Shown here one piece after another: positions 1 through 10,707 of a stretch of DNA of 64,000 bases. The stretch comes from Pristionchus mayeri (lineage: Eukaryota; Nematoda; Chromadorea; Rhabditida; Neodiplogasteridae). The stretch is from NCBI GenBank assembly GCA_036245805.1, contig BTRK01000004.1, positions 24,070,619-24,134,618 on the forward strand, written 5' to 3'. The translations under genes were made by a program, and so were the position numbers. The notes under the pieces are model-generated. The model had not been told where the DNA came from and ran no database searches. It saw only the letters and a list, made by a program, of their open reading frames with translations. How positions within the stretch are numbered: position 1 is the first letter of the stretch; each line of letters begins with the position of its first letter.

Positions 1-24
1 AAGGGTGTTGGGTAACTTTAAAAT
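1..24. repeat. Right end of a TTAA-flanked MITE (GGGTGTTGGG type)
   Basis: The window opens with GGGTGTTGGGTAACTTTAA, the same terminus seen whole at 50174-50430 and 52195-52451. Only the end is inside the window. Confidence 0.7.
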
Positions 25-840
25 TTAGGCAGCATGATGAGCAAGGTATGGAGCTTTTAAAATATGTGCCGCGCTAATCGATAACGAAAAAAGCAAAAAA
101 AATGGATTCTGTAAATTTTTAACAATGACGTCAATTTTAAGGCCTTATGACAGATAATGCTCACCATTAGTAATCAGTTGATACCAGCCACGAGGTTGCA
201 TCATCTCTCCGGACTGAGCTATTTCGATTTGCAATTTCGTCATTTGCGATTTTGTCATACCCCGGTTACACCAGCCAACTCTCATCAAAGAAATTTCTAG
301 AAAGAATCGTCAGCCATACGAGCGCCGTGAGACCATCCAACTAATCCGCTAGCGGTCTAGTTGGATACACACGCCTAGTAGGATTGGCCAAACGGTAACG
401 ACATCGCTTTCTCTCTCTGTCGTTTTTTCTCCGCGCTAACTCCGCCCACTTGATCTCCCCGTTTCTCGTCTATCTCTAACCCGGCGTGACTAGTGCGCGC
501 GGCTAGGAGAAGAGCCAGGGGAGAATGCGATCGCGCGAGGAAAACCCGTAGCGATACCAATACAAACACGCGCGCGAATGGCCGACCCTAACACCTAGAA
601 CAAATTGCTCGAAACTTTATCTCAAACATAGGTTATTAAACCGGGGCGATGGGCCGGACTCGAATGCGCGATGCTCTCTGCACGCGCCGGGGTAAAAACG
701 ACTGTCTACCTGTCTGCGTCTCTTCGCTCTCTCGCTTAGGGAGAGGGGGTCGGAGAAAAATGACCACTCCGTCCGTTACGGACCGGTTGCATTTATTTGA
801 CCTTCCACGCGTGCCTGATCACGGCAAAAGTGAGAGATTA
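25..840. other. No gene seen
   Basis: I see no supportable gene here. Short open frames on both strands carry no recognisable motif, splice context or conserved neighbour. The stretch contains CG-rich blocks such as 480-600 and is probably repeat-derived. Confidence 0.5.
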
Positions 841-1006
841 TCGAGAAAAAACAATGGAGCGGGTGTGATCCGGCATGCGAGCAAATTCAACATAATTTCA
901 AGGGTGTTGGGTATTTTTTAAAGTTACCCAACCAGGACGAAATTGAGCCCCTATTTTTTTATCCTCCATCGAATAGCCGATGACTGAATTAGTTGATAAA
1001 GAATAT

Positions 1007-1010
<4 letters not shown>
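841..1010. repeat. Two TTAA MITE ends joined head to end
   Basis: At 900-917 a degenerate GGGTGTTGGG terminus runs straight into TTAA (918-921). This is followed by AGTTACCCAACCAGGACGAAA, the left terminus of the second TTAA MITE subfamily (whole at 31927-32160 and 53613-53838). The two ends share one TTAA, as if one element inserted at the border of the other. Confidence 0.65.

Positions 1011-1050
<40 letters not shown>
1011..1050. repeat. (TA)n microsatellite
   Basis: About 40 bp of uninterrupted TA dinucleotides. Confidence 0.95.
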
Positions 1051-1053
<3 letters not shown>

Positions 1054-2347
1054 AATCTGTTTTTACGACTGTCGTGGGCTACTATTGGCTTTCATTGACC
1101 AATGTAAGTCGCAATAGCTGCTCTCATATTTTTTATTGAATTGTTATGAATTTTTAAAAATTGTGCAAAAATTGAACGAAGCGAAAATTTTTGCAAAACG
1201 AGCAAACTAGTTGTTAATTGTGGAAATGAGTTACAAGCACTCCTTATATCATGGATAAAATATCGAAAAACTCAGTCGAGATTCATAAAATAATTCGTAT
1301 CTCGCTCGGGGCCCCACCTTGCACAGTGGTTTCCATATCTAGCATAGGTATTGTGGGTTGCACGGTGCCGAGCGTGCAAAAATGCAAATTGGCCGCTTTT
1401 TTCTATACTATTTCCCGGATGAATTTGCAGACGCAATTTTTATATTGATTTTTAGCTTGTATTTATATCAAAATATTATTTTAGTTATACCACGATATAC
1501 AGAATCTATTTATCTATCAGCTAGAATGCATCTCTTTAAATGTATTAGTGATATAGCTAAGTTGCGGCATGTTTTAGAAACGATCGAAGTTCATCTGACT
1601 TCTATGACCTATATCCACCTTCCCGGGCTTTCCCACCAAACCAAACCAATCCTATAATACCAGTCATATCCTTACCTTTCACCAGGTGCATAACACTAGA
1701 ATTGGAAGTCGTTGGAAATTGTGATATTTTAGTTTGAATAACTAAAACCAGCTGAAATCGAGGTTATTTTTGCCTCTCCGTGACCATGGACTTTCCCACC
1801 TAACAAAATCACTTGTCTCGTATCGGAAATTCACTGAGCTATCACGCAGTGTATAACACTAGCCTTGACAGCAGTTGGAAATGGTGATATTTCCACTTGA
1901 ATGACCTAATCTCAAAGTTCGCAAATCATGAATTAGTCTTGTGTTATCTGCGCAAAGAGCATTAAAATCAAATCTATTCTGTTTAAAACGCATATGCGCA
2001 TGTTTTTATGCTATAAAATTCAATAAAAAGTTAGAAAACTAAATGTATACATAATTTACCTGAATCGATCACTTGCATGACCCAACTTACCAACACAGCT
2101 CAACATTCCTTTTGCAATTTTGAAAAATCGCTCTATTTTTGTTATTTTTAATAATTGTTATATTTTCTTTTTCTAGATCGTTTCAGCATCGTCGATTACA
2201 TAAGTGCATTTAAAGGAAACATTTATTTACAGTCTTTGTAAAATACCCATTGCCCTTGCTATGCATATCGTCCTACTAGCAGAATTGAAATTTTCCTGGT
2301 TAAAAATTTCAAACCCATTCCAAAAGTGTCCGGTGACTTATGCTCGC

Positions 2348-2350
<3 letters not shown>
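1051..2350. other. No gene seen; contains a foldback fragment
   Basis: Positions 1256-1320 resemble 37437-37515 inside the foldback at 37139-39070 (shared words such as GTCGAGATTCATAAAA and TCTCGCTNGGNNCCCCACC). It is therefore an old fragment of that repeat. Nothing else here is supportable as a gene. Confidence 0.45.

Positions 2351-2380
<30 letters not shown>
2351..2380. repeat. (TA)n microsatellite abutting an exon
   Basis: A run of TA dinucleotides ends only about 8 bp before the probable splice acceptor of the TBC exon at 2389. Confidence 0.95.
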
Positions 2381-2383
<3 letters not shown>

Positions 2384-2388
2384 TTGAG

Positions 2389-2671
2389 ACAATTCGTGTG
2401 GAAGTACTCCCTGCCAGACAAGCAACGATTCGAAGTGTGGAGACTTCTTCTAGGAGTGAGCAGTGGACATCCAGAGATAAGAGCAACCATCGACAGGCAC
2501 AGGAATGATGAGGTGGGCGAGGAGGAGAAGAGGGAGGAGGGGGGGGGGGAGGAGAGGAGCAGGGACAGAGAGACGGAGTTACAGGCAGAGAGTCTCTGGA
2601 GAAGTTTGCGTACGATGAGACTCAATGAAGGAGGACGGGATGACCCTTTACCCTCAGATTTAGTCAGAATG
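2389..2671 (+). CDS. TBC-domain (TBC1D7-like) gene, first visible exon
   Basis: The frame reads QFVWKYSLPDKQRFEVWRLL followed by LGVSSGHPEIRAT and an acidic insert, ending QAESLWRSLRTMRLNEGG..DDPLPSDLVRM. The order (phase-matched LP..R..VW..LLG, then HPE, later LWRSLR) fits the start of the TBC domain in TBC1D7, a short TBC protein that is the third subunit of the TSC1-TSC2 complex in animals. The exon ends at an ATG codon before a good donor (GTAAGA at 2672). The start is set at the AG of GGTTGAG just after a TA repeat; this acceptor is weak. About 40 N-terminal residues of the family are not seen and may lie upstream of the window. The GEEEKREEGGGEERSRD insert is low-complexity and contains a G run prone to sequencing error. 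The TBC assignment is fairly secure; the TBC1D7 subfamily is inference from memory of the family. Confidence 0.65.
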
Positions 2672-2709
2672 GTAAGAACTGGTAGGTAATTTGCATAGCA
2701 TGTATTCAG

Positions 2710-2781
2710 ATTCTTCTCTCTCGTGGTGATCTGAGAAAGGGGGTCGACTTCCGAGATATTGCCATTGCTCCCATTGTGACT
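2710..2781 (+). CDS. TBC1D7-like gene, second visible exon
   Basis: A 38-bp intron (2672-2709, GTAAGA...TATTCAG) separates this exon from the previous one, both in phase 0. It reads ILLSRGDLRKGVDFRDIAIA then PIVT, and ends at a consensus GTGAGT donor (2782). The frame would stay open until a TGA near 2815 if not spliced. Small intron size and clean splice sites are the main support; the short peptide alone has no diagnostic motif. The next matching coding block lies about 28 kb downstream. Confidence 0.6.
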
Positions 2782-2858
2782 GTGAGTCAGATGAGACAAG
2801 GAATGAGATGCAAATGAAATATTTCATGTAGATGTGCGTCCCTTAAGGGGCATTCAGT

Positions 2859-2950
2859 CCCACACCGCTCGTGAAAGTGCTAGAACAGAGCAATGCAAAG
2901 GGATAATGGAATCATTTCATTCCTCGCTCTCGAAAACAAGCGGTGTGGAG
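2859..2950. repeat. Small terminal inverted repeat unit
   Basis: CCACACCGCT at about 2860 is mirrored by AGCGGTGTGG at about 2939-2949. No target duplication was identified. Confidence 0.35.
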
Positions 2951-3261
2951 CTAAATGAAGTGACTTCAAATGATCGAAAATCTTAATATGAGCATAAGTG
3001 ATGTATAATAAGCGGATTTGTGGCGCCAGTATATCATTCGAAAGCTCGTTATGAGTTGCGTGCGCTGCGGAAATTTTGTTTGCGCCTTTACCTACACTTT
3101 TGAGAAAATCGACTTGTAATGTAGCACTGTTAAAAATGGGTTTTAGATAAATTGGTTTTGATAGATCGATAGAGCTCGAAAAATGAGTTGGGATCACTCA
3201 GAGGACAATTTTTGCATATCCGTCACTAGAATCGTTAAAATCGTTTTCAAACTGGGAGCAG

Positions 3262-4120
3262 CCTAGAACCGACCCGGTGTAGGGAGCTCCAAAGTGAAGT
3301 ATGCAAATCGAGACTTTGGCGGTCTCAGGCATGCCCAGGGATGGTCAAAACTGGCAAGAACCAATTTCACGATTTTCCTCCCAATCACTGGGTCAACTCG
3401 ATTCTCTCGTGAGAGGCGTGATATGTGCCTCACTTCTCGCCAAAAATTAGGCAAATCGGAGTATAGAAAAAAAAAAGCGGGCTCAATATCATGAACCGAC
3501 CTCAAAATGAGTTCCGGAGAACAGTCCTTCCCTATCTTCAATTGCCCTCATCTAGGCTCAAAATCATCCAAAATCATCCAAAACAATACTTGAAACTGTT
3601 TCCCTCCACATTATTACACTTTCATTGGCCATAAATGGTCATCTGAACGAAATTTTCAAAATCGATATTTTGCAATTCTGAAACTTGCGGGATGGGCTCA
3701 AATAGACTAAAGTTGTTTCAAATCATGTAAAAACATTCCTCGAAACGGCTCTGCAAAAGCGGGCATCTGGAAATATGATGTTTCGAAAGAAGGATCCTGG
3801 AAAATGCGCAGAACTGTATATCATGCCATAATAGGCGTAGCAACTCGTCTCATGGCTAGAAATGTAAAGAATAGCGAGCTAAACATTTTATCTGTTGAAA
3901 GTAAGCTTGTATCTTTTCATTTACACGCGCTACATCGTGTAGAAGTGGGCAACAAACGGGCAAGAATCCCTCGAGAACGCGCGCGAGAGAGCGCCAAATG
4001 GAGGGGACAGAAAAGGACGAGCGAGGCGGCAAGAGTGCCAGACAGGTAGAGCGCGCGCTCGAGGTCATCGAGAGAGTCGAGTTAGGGTAGGGGTGAAACG
4101 CCAGGATACGAAGTGACAAT
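3262..4120. repeat. Diverged half-copy of the 4.4-7.1 kb foldback
   Basis: Positions 3440-3800 and 3790-3960 run parallel to 5040-5090 plus 5586-6030. Shared pieces are CTTCTCGCCAAAAA, the CCTCAAAATGAGTTCCGGA block, TTGGCCATAAATGGTCA and a TCTGTTGAAAGTAAGC block. This copy lacks the 5094-5584 insertion, which gives the pre-insertion sequence. Open frames inside are not supported as genes. Confidence 0.6.
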
Positions 4121-4189
4121 TTTGCGTTAATGCAAGTTTTCCATAGCTGTAGTGTTTATGTAAGCGACATTTGGAGCCTTCCATTTCTC

Positions 4190-4395
4190 ATCTCACAGTA
4201 CCTGTGAGCGTGCTTCGACACGCTCACAGGTACTGTGAGAACAGAATGCGTAGTCCGTGGTGTGGTGGGCGAGAGCTATCACATTTTGTTGTATTACTCG
4301 CGGAACTTTTTTCTCCCGCGTTCCGCGAGTAATACAACAAAATGTGATAACTCTCGCACACCACACCACGGACTACGCATTCTGTTCTCACAATA
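4190..4395. repeat. Two adjacent near-perfect hairpins
   Basis: Positions 4196-4240 form an 18-bp perfect stem with a 6-nt loop (ACAGTACCTGTGAGCGTG and its complement). Positions 4237-4392 form a second, larger hairpin with arms of about 70 bp around a short T/C-rich loop near 4310, with one small asymmetry. They look like a short palindromic MITE nested with a second inverted repeat. Confidence 0.75.
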
Positions 4396-4429
4396 GCTTA
4401 TAGTACCTCTGCACAAATTTGAAGGTGAT

Positions 4430-7099
4430 AGCACAATCGGTTTCGGAGATATGAACAGAAATGTACATGCAGCCTACATGCAGCCTGGCTCAATCGGTCG
4501 AGTTGGTGCAAAATGAAGCGGACCACGATGATCAGCACCCTCGAGAACCCCTTTCCACAAATTTTCGAAAAATCGCTGTGCCAGGTCCTTCAGATCGTTG
4601 TTCGATTCTTACGCGACCGCCTTCATATGAGAGGAATCGCGAGAGAATCGACCATTTGAGCGGGGGTGAGCGGCGGTAGGAATCAAATTTGGTGACAAGT
4701 ACTTCAAATGATGCTCTTTCAAAAGGCGTCGTCAGCATTTCGATAGCTGTCGTCATCGTCGAGATTCAGAAGGCCAAAGATGGTACCATCAATTTTCGAC
4801 AGTCAAATCGCGTTCACTTAAATGAAAATAAAATAAAGATAGAAGGCCGTTCTTTTTTTTCCAAAGAAAGCTACCATCATGCACTACAACTTTTATGTTG
4901 ACGTCATCATTCCCGGATCTCTCCCTGGTGCGGGGCGGTCGGGTGCACCAAAACGTTCGTAACTTTGGAAATCGGAAATTAGTTTTGAGTTATCATGCTT
5001 AAGTTGTAGTACATGTATGTGTCTCACTTCTCGCCAAAAAATGAGCAAAATCGAGTTATGTAAAAAAAAGGGGGCGCACTTTCGTGATGCAACCACGGCA
5101 ATCACAGCCTTAAGGAAACGCAGAGCCAAGAACTTGTAAGAGTGAACCTTATCAGTAAAGATATTCGCGGTAGGAGTCCCAAGCGACCGAAACCTACTTG
5201 TTCCCGCCAATACATTTTCAACGTTGAATTCAAATTTCAATCCGCCATAGCATCAATATTTTTAAATATTTTTAAATATAATGGCATGCCATAAGCTTAT
5301 TTATCATCTAAAAAATAAACCCAAAAATGGCCAGGAACATTGTGCGGATGCGCCTTTTTATAAACGCGTTCACTTTTAATTTTTAGAAATCTGACCTACC
5401 GAAACTTCTATTATATATTTTTTAAAAATAATTCTAATTTGCTTTCATGAAATCGGGTATGCTGAACTACCCTAAGCCAAAAGGAACATCAATTTAGACG
5501 AGTGAGAAACATAGACAATGATCGCGACGCGTCACGCGACGCATGAAAAGCCTAGGGCTCTCACACTGCGGCGTGGGACTCGTGGCGACCCCAAAATGGG
5601 TTCCGGACTACAGTATTTCCGTAGCTTCAATTGCTCTTATTTGTGTACATAATAGTCCAAAAACATTCGAAACAACATTAGAAATTGTTTCCTCCCATTG
5701 TCATTGGCCATAAATGGTCACATGACCCAAAACCTGAAAATCGATATTTTGACATATTTCAACTTGGGGGGTAGGCCCTTACACACTAAATGGGTTTCAC
5801 ACGATGTAGAAATGTCCCTCTAAACAAGTCAATGAAAGGGGGGACCTAGAAATATGATTTTTCATCTGAGGAATTCAATGAAAAGCGCAAAACTGCACTT
5901 TAGGTCAAAGTAGTCGTAGAGATTCGGCTTATGGCTGGAAATGTAGAGAAGAAAGAGCTAAACATTTCATCTGTTGGAAGTGAGTCTCTATCTTCTCGTT
6001 GAAGCGTGTTACAGCGCTTAGAAGATGGCTAGAAAGGTGCTAAAATCCCCCGAGCGCGCACTCTAACCGTCTGGCGATCTCGCCGCTTGACCTCCCTCTC
6101 CCTCCCCTCTATTTACCGCTCCTCCGCGCGCCTCTTTCGTCGTTTTCTGCCATCTTCTAAAGCGCTGTAACACGCTTCAACGAGAAGATAGAGACTCACT
6201 TTCAACAGATGAAATGTTTAGCTCTTTCTTCTCTACATTTCCAGCCATAAGCCGAATCTCTACGACTACTTAGGCCTAAAGTGCAATTTGGCGCTCTTCA
6301 TTGAATTCCTCAGATGAAAAATCATATTTCTATGCCCCCCCTTTCTTTGACTTGATTAGAGGGACATTTCTACATTGTGTGAAACCCATTTAGTGTGTTA
6401 GGGCCTACTCCCCAAGTTGAAATATGTCAAAATATCGATTTTCATGTTTTGGGTCATGTGACCATTTATGGCCAATGACAATGTTATATCCTGGGAGGAA
6501 ACAATTTCTAATGTTGTTTCGAATGTTTTTAGACTATTTGAGCACAAATAATAGCAATTGAAGCTACGGAAGTACTGTAGTCCGGAACTAATTTTGGGGT
6601 CGCATCACGAAAGTGCGCCCCCCTTTTTTTTACATAACCCGATTTTACTCATTTTTGGCGAGAAGTGAGGCACATACATGTACTACAACTTAAGCATGAT
6701 AACTCAAAACTAATTTCCGATTTCCAAAGTTACGAACGTTTTGGTGCACCCGACCGCCCCGCACCAGGGAGAGATCCGGGAATGATGACGTCAACATAAA
6801 AGTTGTAGTGCATGATGGTAGCTTTCTTTCTAAAAAAAGAACGGCCTTCTGTCTTTATTGTAAAGGGATTTATGATCATTTAAGTGAGCGCGATTTGACT
6901 GTCGAAAATTGATGGTACCATCTTTGGCGTTCTGAATCTCGACGATGACGACAGCTATCGAAATGCTGACGATGCCTTTTGAAAGAGCATCATTTGAAGT
7001 ACTTGTCACCAAATTTGTTTCAATATAGGACAAACTTGATTCCTACCGCCGCTCACCCCCCTTAAATGGTCGATTCTCTCGCGATTCTTCTCATATATA
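4430..7099. mobile_element. Large foldback element (2.6 kb), interrupted
   Basis: Outer arms 4625-5090 and 6606-7099 are reverse complements, as are inner arms 5586-6030 and 6150-6600. The symmetry centre is near 6090. The left arm is broken by a 491-bp insertion at 5094-5584. The outer left flank 4440-4590 matches the outer part of the foldback at 47505-48440. All reported frames inside are mirrored by frames in the opposite arm, so I call no gene. Foldback elements of this shape (for example Tc4 in C. elegans) are known in nematodes; assignment to a superfamily is not possible here. Confidence 0.8.
5094..5584. mobile_element. 491-bp CACGG-ended MITE inserted in the foldback arm
   Basis: It starts CACGGCAATCACAGCC and ends ACTCGTG, and is the reverse complement of 29118-29616. 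The intact opposite arm reads CGTGATGCGACCCC, so the insertion point is visible. Flanks GCAAC(C) and GCGAC(C) look like a slightly diverged target duplication. Confidence 0.7.
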
Positions 7100-7123
7100 C
7101 TGTGAGAAGGGCACGCGAGAATT

Positions 7124-8052
7124 CGCGAGAATTTTGGAAAAAATATTCCTGCGCTTTTCATTTTTAAAAACAGTACTGTAAGTAGGGAACAGTACTGTAA
7201 GTAGAGGCCCGTCGTTTCTGCCGTCCACACGGCCCCCGGAGAAAATACATAAGGAAAATGAAAACGTCAGCAGGCATCAAGAAAAAAGCGCGCGCGTTCA
7301 AAAAAAGTACAGTCAGATTGCCTGATTGTGCGTGCAAAATCCTGAAAATCACTGAATTTGCAGGGAGAATCACGATCACTCTGCGACCTAAAACCCGGAA
7401 AGGTCGGCAAAAAAACCACTGAAAAAGCTCCACTACTGTGGTTAGTGAGCACAGCGCACGGACCTTCTCCAAAGCCCTATGTCGATGCTCCGGGGGCCGT
7501 GCGTCCATCACTCGGGCACACCACTATTTATGGTGTGCCCGACTACCGTACCTTTATAAGGTTTTTTCGCGCTGGTCAATATTTTTCTTTATCGATTTTG
7601 CTTGATTTTTCCATTTCTCAAGTCATTCATACCATTCAATAGCTAGAAAGACTCATTCTAAATGGATTTGCCACTGATTCGCCGCTTATGGTTTAGGGAG
7701 AAAATTTTTAGCGGACCTAAACCGTTTTGTGCAATTTCACGACGTCGTTTCTTTCCCCGTTTCCTCATTATTTTTGAGTGCCCCCTATATTTTCTTGAGT
7801 CCAGTACATGCAACAAACATTACTTTACCTATATTACGCACGGGTCACGCCCCATTTTCGTTCGGACGATTCGCGAGAATTTTGGAAAAAATATTCCTGC
7901 GCTTTTCATTTTTAAAAACAGTACTGTAAGTAGGGTCCGCGGAGGCCCGTCGTTTCTGCCGTCCATCACTCGGGCACACCACTATTTATGGTGTGCCCGA
8001 CTACCGTACCTTTATAAGGTTTTTTCGCGCTGGTCAATATTTTTCTTTATCG
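7124..8052. repeat. Two related copies of a GGGACCGCGG-type element end
   Basis: Positions 7124-7227 plus 7502-7600 match 7866-8052. Shared pieces are GAATTTTGGAAAAAATATTCC, ACAGTACTGTAAGTAGGG, GGCCCGTCGTTTCTGCCGTC and a 12-bp stem hairpin TCGGGCACACCA/TGGTGTGCCCGA. The first copy is split by the MITE at 7228-7501. Positions 7690-7935 are the reverse complement of part of 51840-52120, tying this to the Mutator-like element at 51487-52703. Confidence 0.6.
7228..7501. mobile_element. 274-bp CACGGCCCCCGGAG MITE with 6-bp TSD
   Basis: Terminal inverted repeats are CACGGCCCCCGGAG and CTCCGGGGGCCGTG. It is flanked by CGTCCA on both sides (7222-7227 and 7502-7507). Internal words shared with other copies include CAGGCATCAAG near the end and ACGTC. 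Confidence 0.85.
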
Positions 8053-8202
8053 TGATGATTTTCCAGCGGTTTCTATAGTGATGATTTTCCAGCGGTTTCT
8101 ACCGAGGACGATACCGGTTTTTTCTAGTTAGTTCCCGGCTATGAATTAGAAATTAACTTTTCAATGTTCTGTAGTTTGTAGCCTCCTTTCTCACTGGAAT
8201 TC

Positions 8203-9693
8203 CTTATGTCTACTCCTCCCGTCACTACGTTCCGTCCGTATCCAACATAATGTGATTTTCGGAAACATCACAAAGGCGTGGATGCTTTATCGTACCAAAA
8301 CCAACAACCCAAACGACCAACGACCCAGGGACCCACGGGGTATGGGACTAAAAAACGAAGGAGGGGGAAAGAAAAAGGGGAAAGGAAGGGAAGGGAGGCC
8401 TGGGCGACCGGACCGGACCGCGCCCTCGGCGCCAACGGAGACGAAGGTGCTCCTCCTCCCCTCGACGATGGCCGACACCTCGCGAACCTTAAACAGGGAG
8501 ACTCAGAGGGGCAGAAAAACTCTAGTCTTAGCTGCGGCAGTGGGAGGGGGAGCCGCCCGAGACGAAGAAGAACCTGAAAATAGAGAGCAGAAGGAGGGGG
8601 GGGGGGGAGCGGCTTGCAGCCGGGGAGGAAGGGAGCTGAAGCGCCTCTGTCCAGGACCATAACAAGCCCAGGGCTACTCGAGACCTTGGCCTGCCGAAGG
8701 AAGGAACTGCGACCTAGGGCTTGAGGATCGAAAAGGGAAAGCGACTCTTGGCCAGGCGCCCCGAGGGGGGGGGCTGAGAGCCTAACCCTAGTCGAGGCTA
8801 ACCTTGTAATATGCCTCGAGAAAAGCAACAGGAGCTCATCAAAGAAGCCGAGGGGACCGAGCTACCTCGGAGAAACAGAGGACGAGCCCCCTGGCGGAAG
8901 GGAGACAAAGAGATGACAACCGAGGAAGGGAGGGGGGGGGAGCAAGAAGAGGATCAATTCGGACCCTTGCCTCTGACGAAAGATCTCAAGGCGCGAGAAC
9001 TCCGTCCCCGAGGCAACTAACACCCCTGGGAACTGCAAGACCTGGTCGCGAGTAGACTGAGCGGAACGACCCAAAACACTCTTGCCGATCAAGCTTAGAA
9101 AGTCTCAGGGAGGGTGGGAGGGAATAGGGATCATATCCCGATAAAGCAACCTAGAAGAGTGCCAGGCTGAACTGAGTATCGCAAGTCGATGCTCAGCAAA
9201 GGCGGGAAATTTGAATTTACCGCACCACGCCTTTGTGTTTCCTCCGAAAATAAACATTATGTCTACTCCTCCCGTCACTACGTTCCGTCCGTATCCAACA
9301 TAATGTGATTTTCGGAAACATCACAAAGGCGTGAATGCTTTATCGTAGAAAAAGGTTAAAGCGAAAATAAAAATTTAATTGGGTGAAGGGAGAAGAATTA
9401 AGCACTCGGGGCACCAGGGGCGGGGCGCCCACCAAAACAATGGAAGGGCGGCCAAGGACCTTCGTGCCAGGCAAGTTTTCAGAGAAAAGGACTGCACGCC
9501 CGGACGAAAAAGGCTTGTGTGATACCCGCGAAAAATGGGCCCCCATCCTTCAAAAAAGAAAGGGAGGGAAGCGGACTGAGGCCGACGGAAAGGGGATGAA
9601 GCAGTTCTCTACCGCCTGAAAAGGTGAAACTCCTTTATGGGGATATCTCCGGAGAGATGAAGAAACAGAACCAGCCTGTCTCATCCTATTTGG
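8203..9693. repeat. GC-rich repeat, first locus (unit A plus truncated unit B)
   Basis: A ~48-bp leader (ATGTCTACTCCTCCCGTCAC...) precedes GATTTTCGGAAACATCACAA and recurs at 9259, so two units stand head to tail. Unit A ends CACGCCTTTGTGTTTCC..GAAAATAAA, an inverted match of its own start. The block 8203-9693 is nearly identical to 12563-14068; differences are mostly G-run length. The long Gly/Arg or Pro/Ser frames on both strands follow from purine-rich sequence and I do not call them genes. Confidence 0.75.
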
Positions 9694-9696
9694 ACT

Positions 9697-10003
9697 GAGG
9701 AGAGGAAGATGAGAGGGGAGGGGGAGACAGGGGGGATGGTAGAAGGGGGAAGCGGAGGGATGGAGAAAGGGGGAAGGAAGAGGGAGAGGCGGAAGAGGAG
9801 ATGAAGATGATAGGGGAGGGGGGGAGAGGGGGGGATGGTAGAAGGGGGAAGCGGAGGGATGGAGAAAGGGGAAAGGAAGAGGGAGAGGCGGAAGAGGAGA
9901 GGAAGATGAGAGGGGAGGGGGAGACAGGGGGGATGGTAGAAGGGGGAAGCGGAGGGATGGAGAAAGGGAGGAAGAGGAGAGGAGGGAGGGGAGAAGGGTA
10001 GAT
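9697..10003 (+). repeat. ~100-bp homopurine tandem repeat, three copies
   Basis: Almost pure G/A on the + strand, with GGATGGTAGAAGGGGGAAGC recurring at about 100-bp spacing. It replaces the rest of unit B after 9693. The Pro/Ser-rich minus frames are an artefact of this. Confidence 0.85.
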
Positions 10004-10515
10004 GATACTCACGTGTACATGGACTGTTCCCATTAGACATTTGTACGCATTATTCTCCATTCCTGGCAATCCATTCGATGCCATTACTCTCAAGCTTTTC
10101 GAAGAATCAATTATTTTATCTCAGTAGATTTAGAAATTGCGATGTGCGAGTATAAGTTTCTCTCCTTTCACTGAATTATTCCTGAAAAGAGATTGGAGAG
10201 TGGGGGCGAAAAGAGATTTCGAGTGGGGGATCACAACCGAGATCAATAACATGAGTATTGTGAACGTAAGGAAGGGAGGCACGGCCCTCAGAGTGGATCA
10301 AAGGCGAATGTGGGTGGTGGATGGAGAATGTCCCGTTCTTTACCCATTTCTTATCTTGCTCACCCTCTCTTTCTCTTTCTCAGCGGCATAAACTTAATCA
10401 CGGAGAGATCATTTACTAGCTTCGCCTATGAAAGCGAAACTATTTTCGTCTAATTTTCTAATTTTTTTTGAGAAATTTTCGAAAAAAATTTGTCACCCTA
10501 TTCACCGTTTAGGGA
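10004..10515. other. No gene seen
   Basis: Mixed sequence between the homopurine repeat and a CACGG MITE. Open frames here have no motif or splice support. Confidence 0.4.
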
Positions 10516-10707
10516 CGGCACGGCCCCCGGAGCATCGACATAAGGAAAGGGAAAACGTCCAGGGGCTGTCCATGAAATTGCTTGAGCTGTATAAAAATAT
10601 GCTGCAGAATTACCGTTAAACATAGAAAAAATGCCTGAAATTCAGGGTTTTTGTTGATCGCAAACTGAGTTTGCAGTTTGGTTGGGGAAATTTCAGGGAC
10701 ATCGCTA

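Noticed and set aside
8204..8248. A 14-codon frame MSTPPVTTFRPYPT repeated four times as unit leader
   Set aside because: The whole DNA block is conserved, not the codons in particular, and it is too short to support as a gene.
8252..9092. Long Gly/Arg-, Pro- or Ser-rich frames on both strands in the GC-rich repeats
   Set aside because: They come from purine-rich, low-complexity sequence, shift with G-run length between copies, and have no domain.
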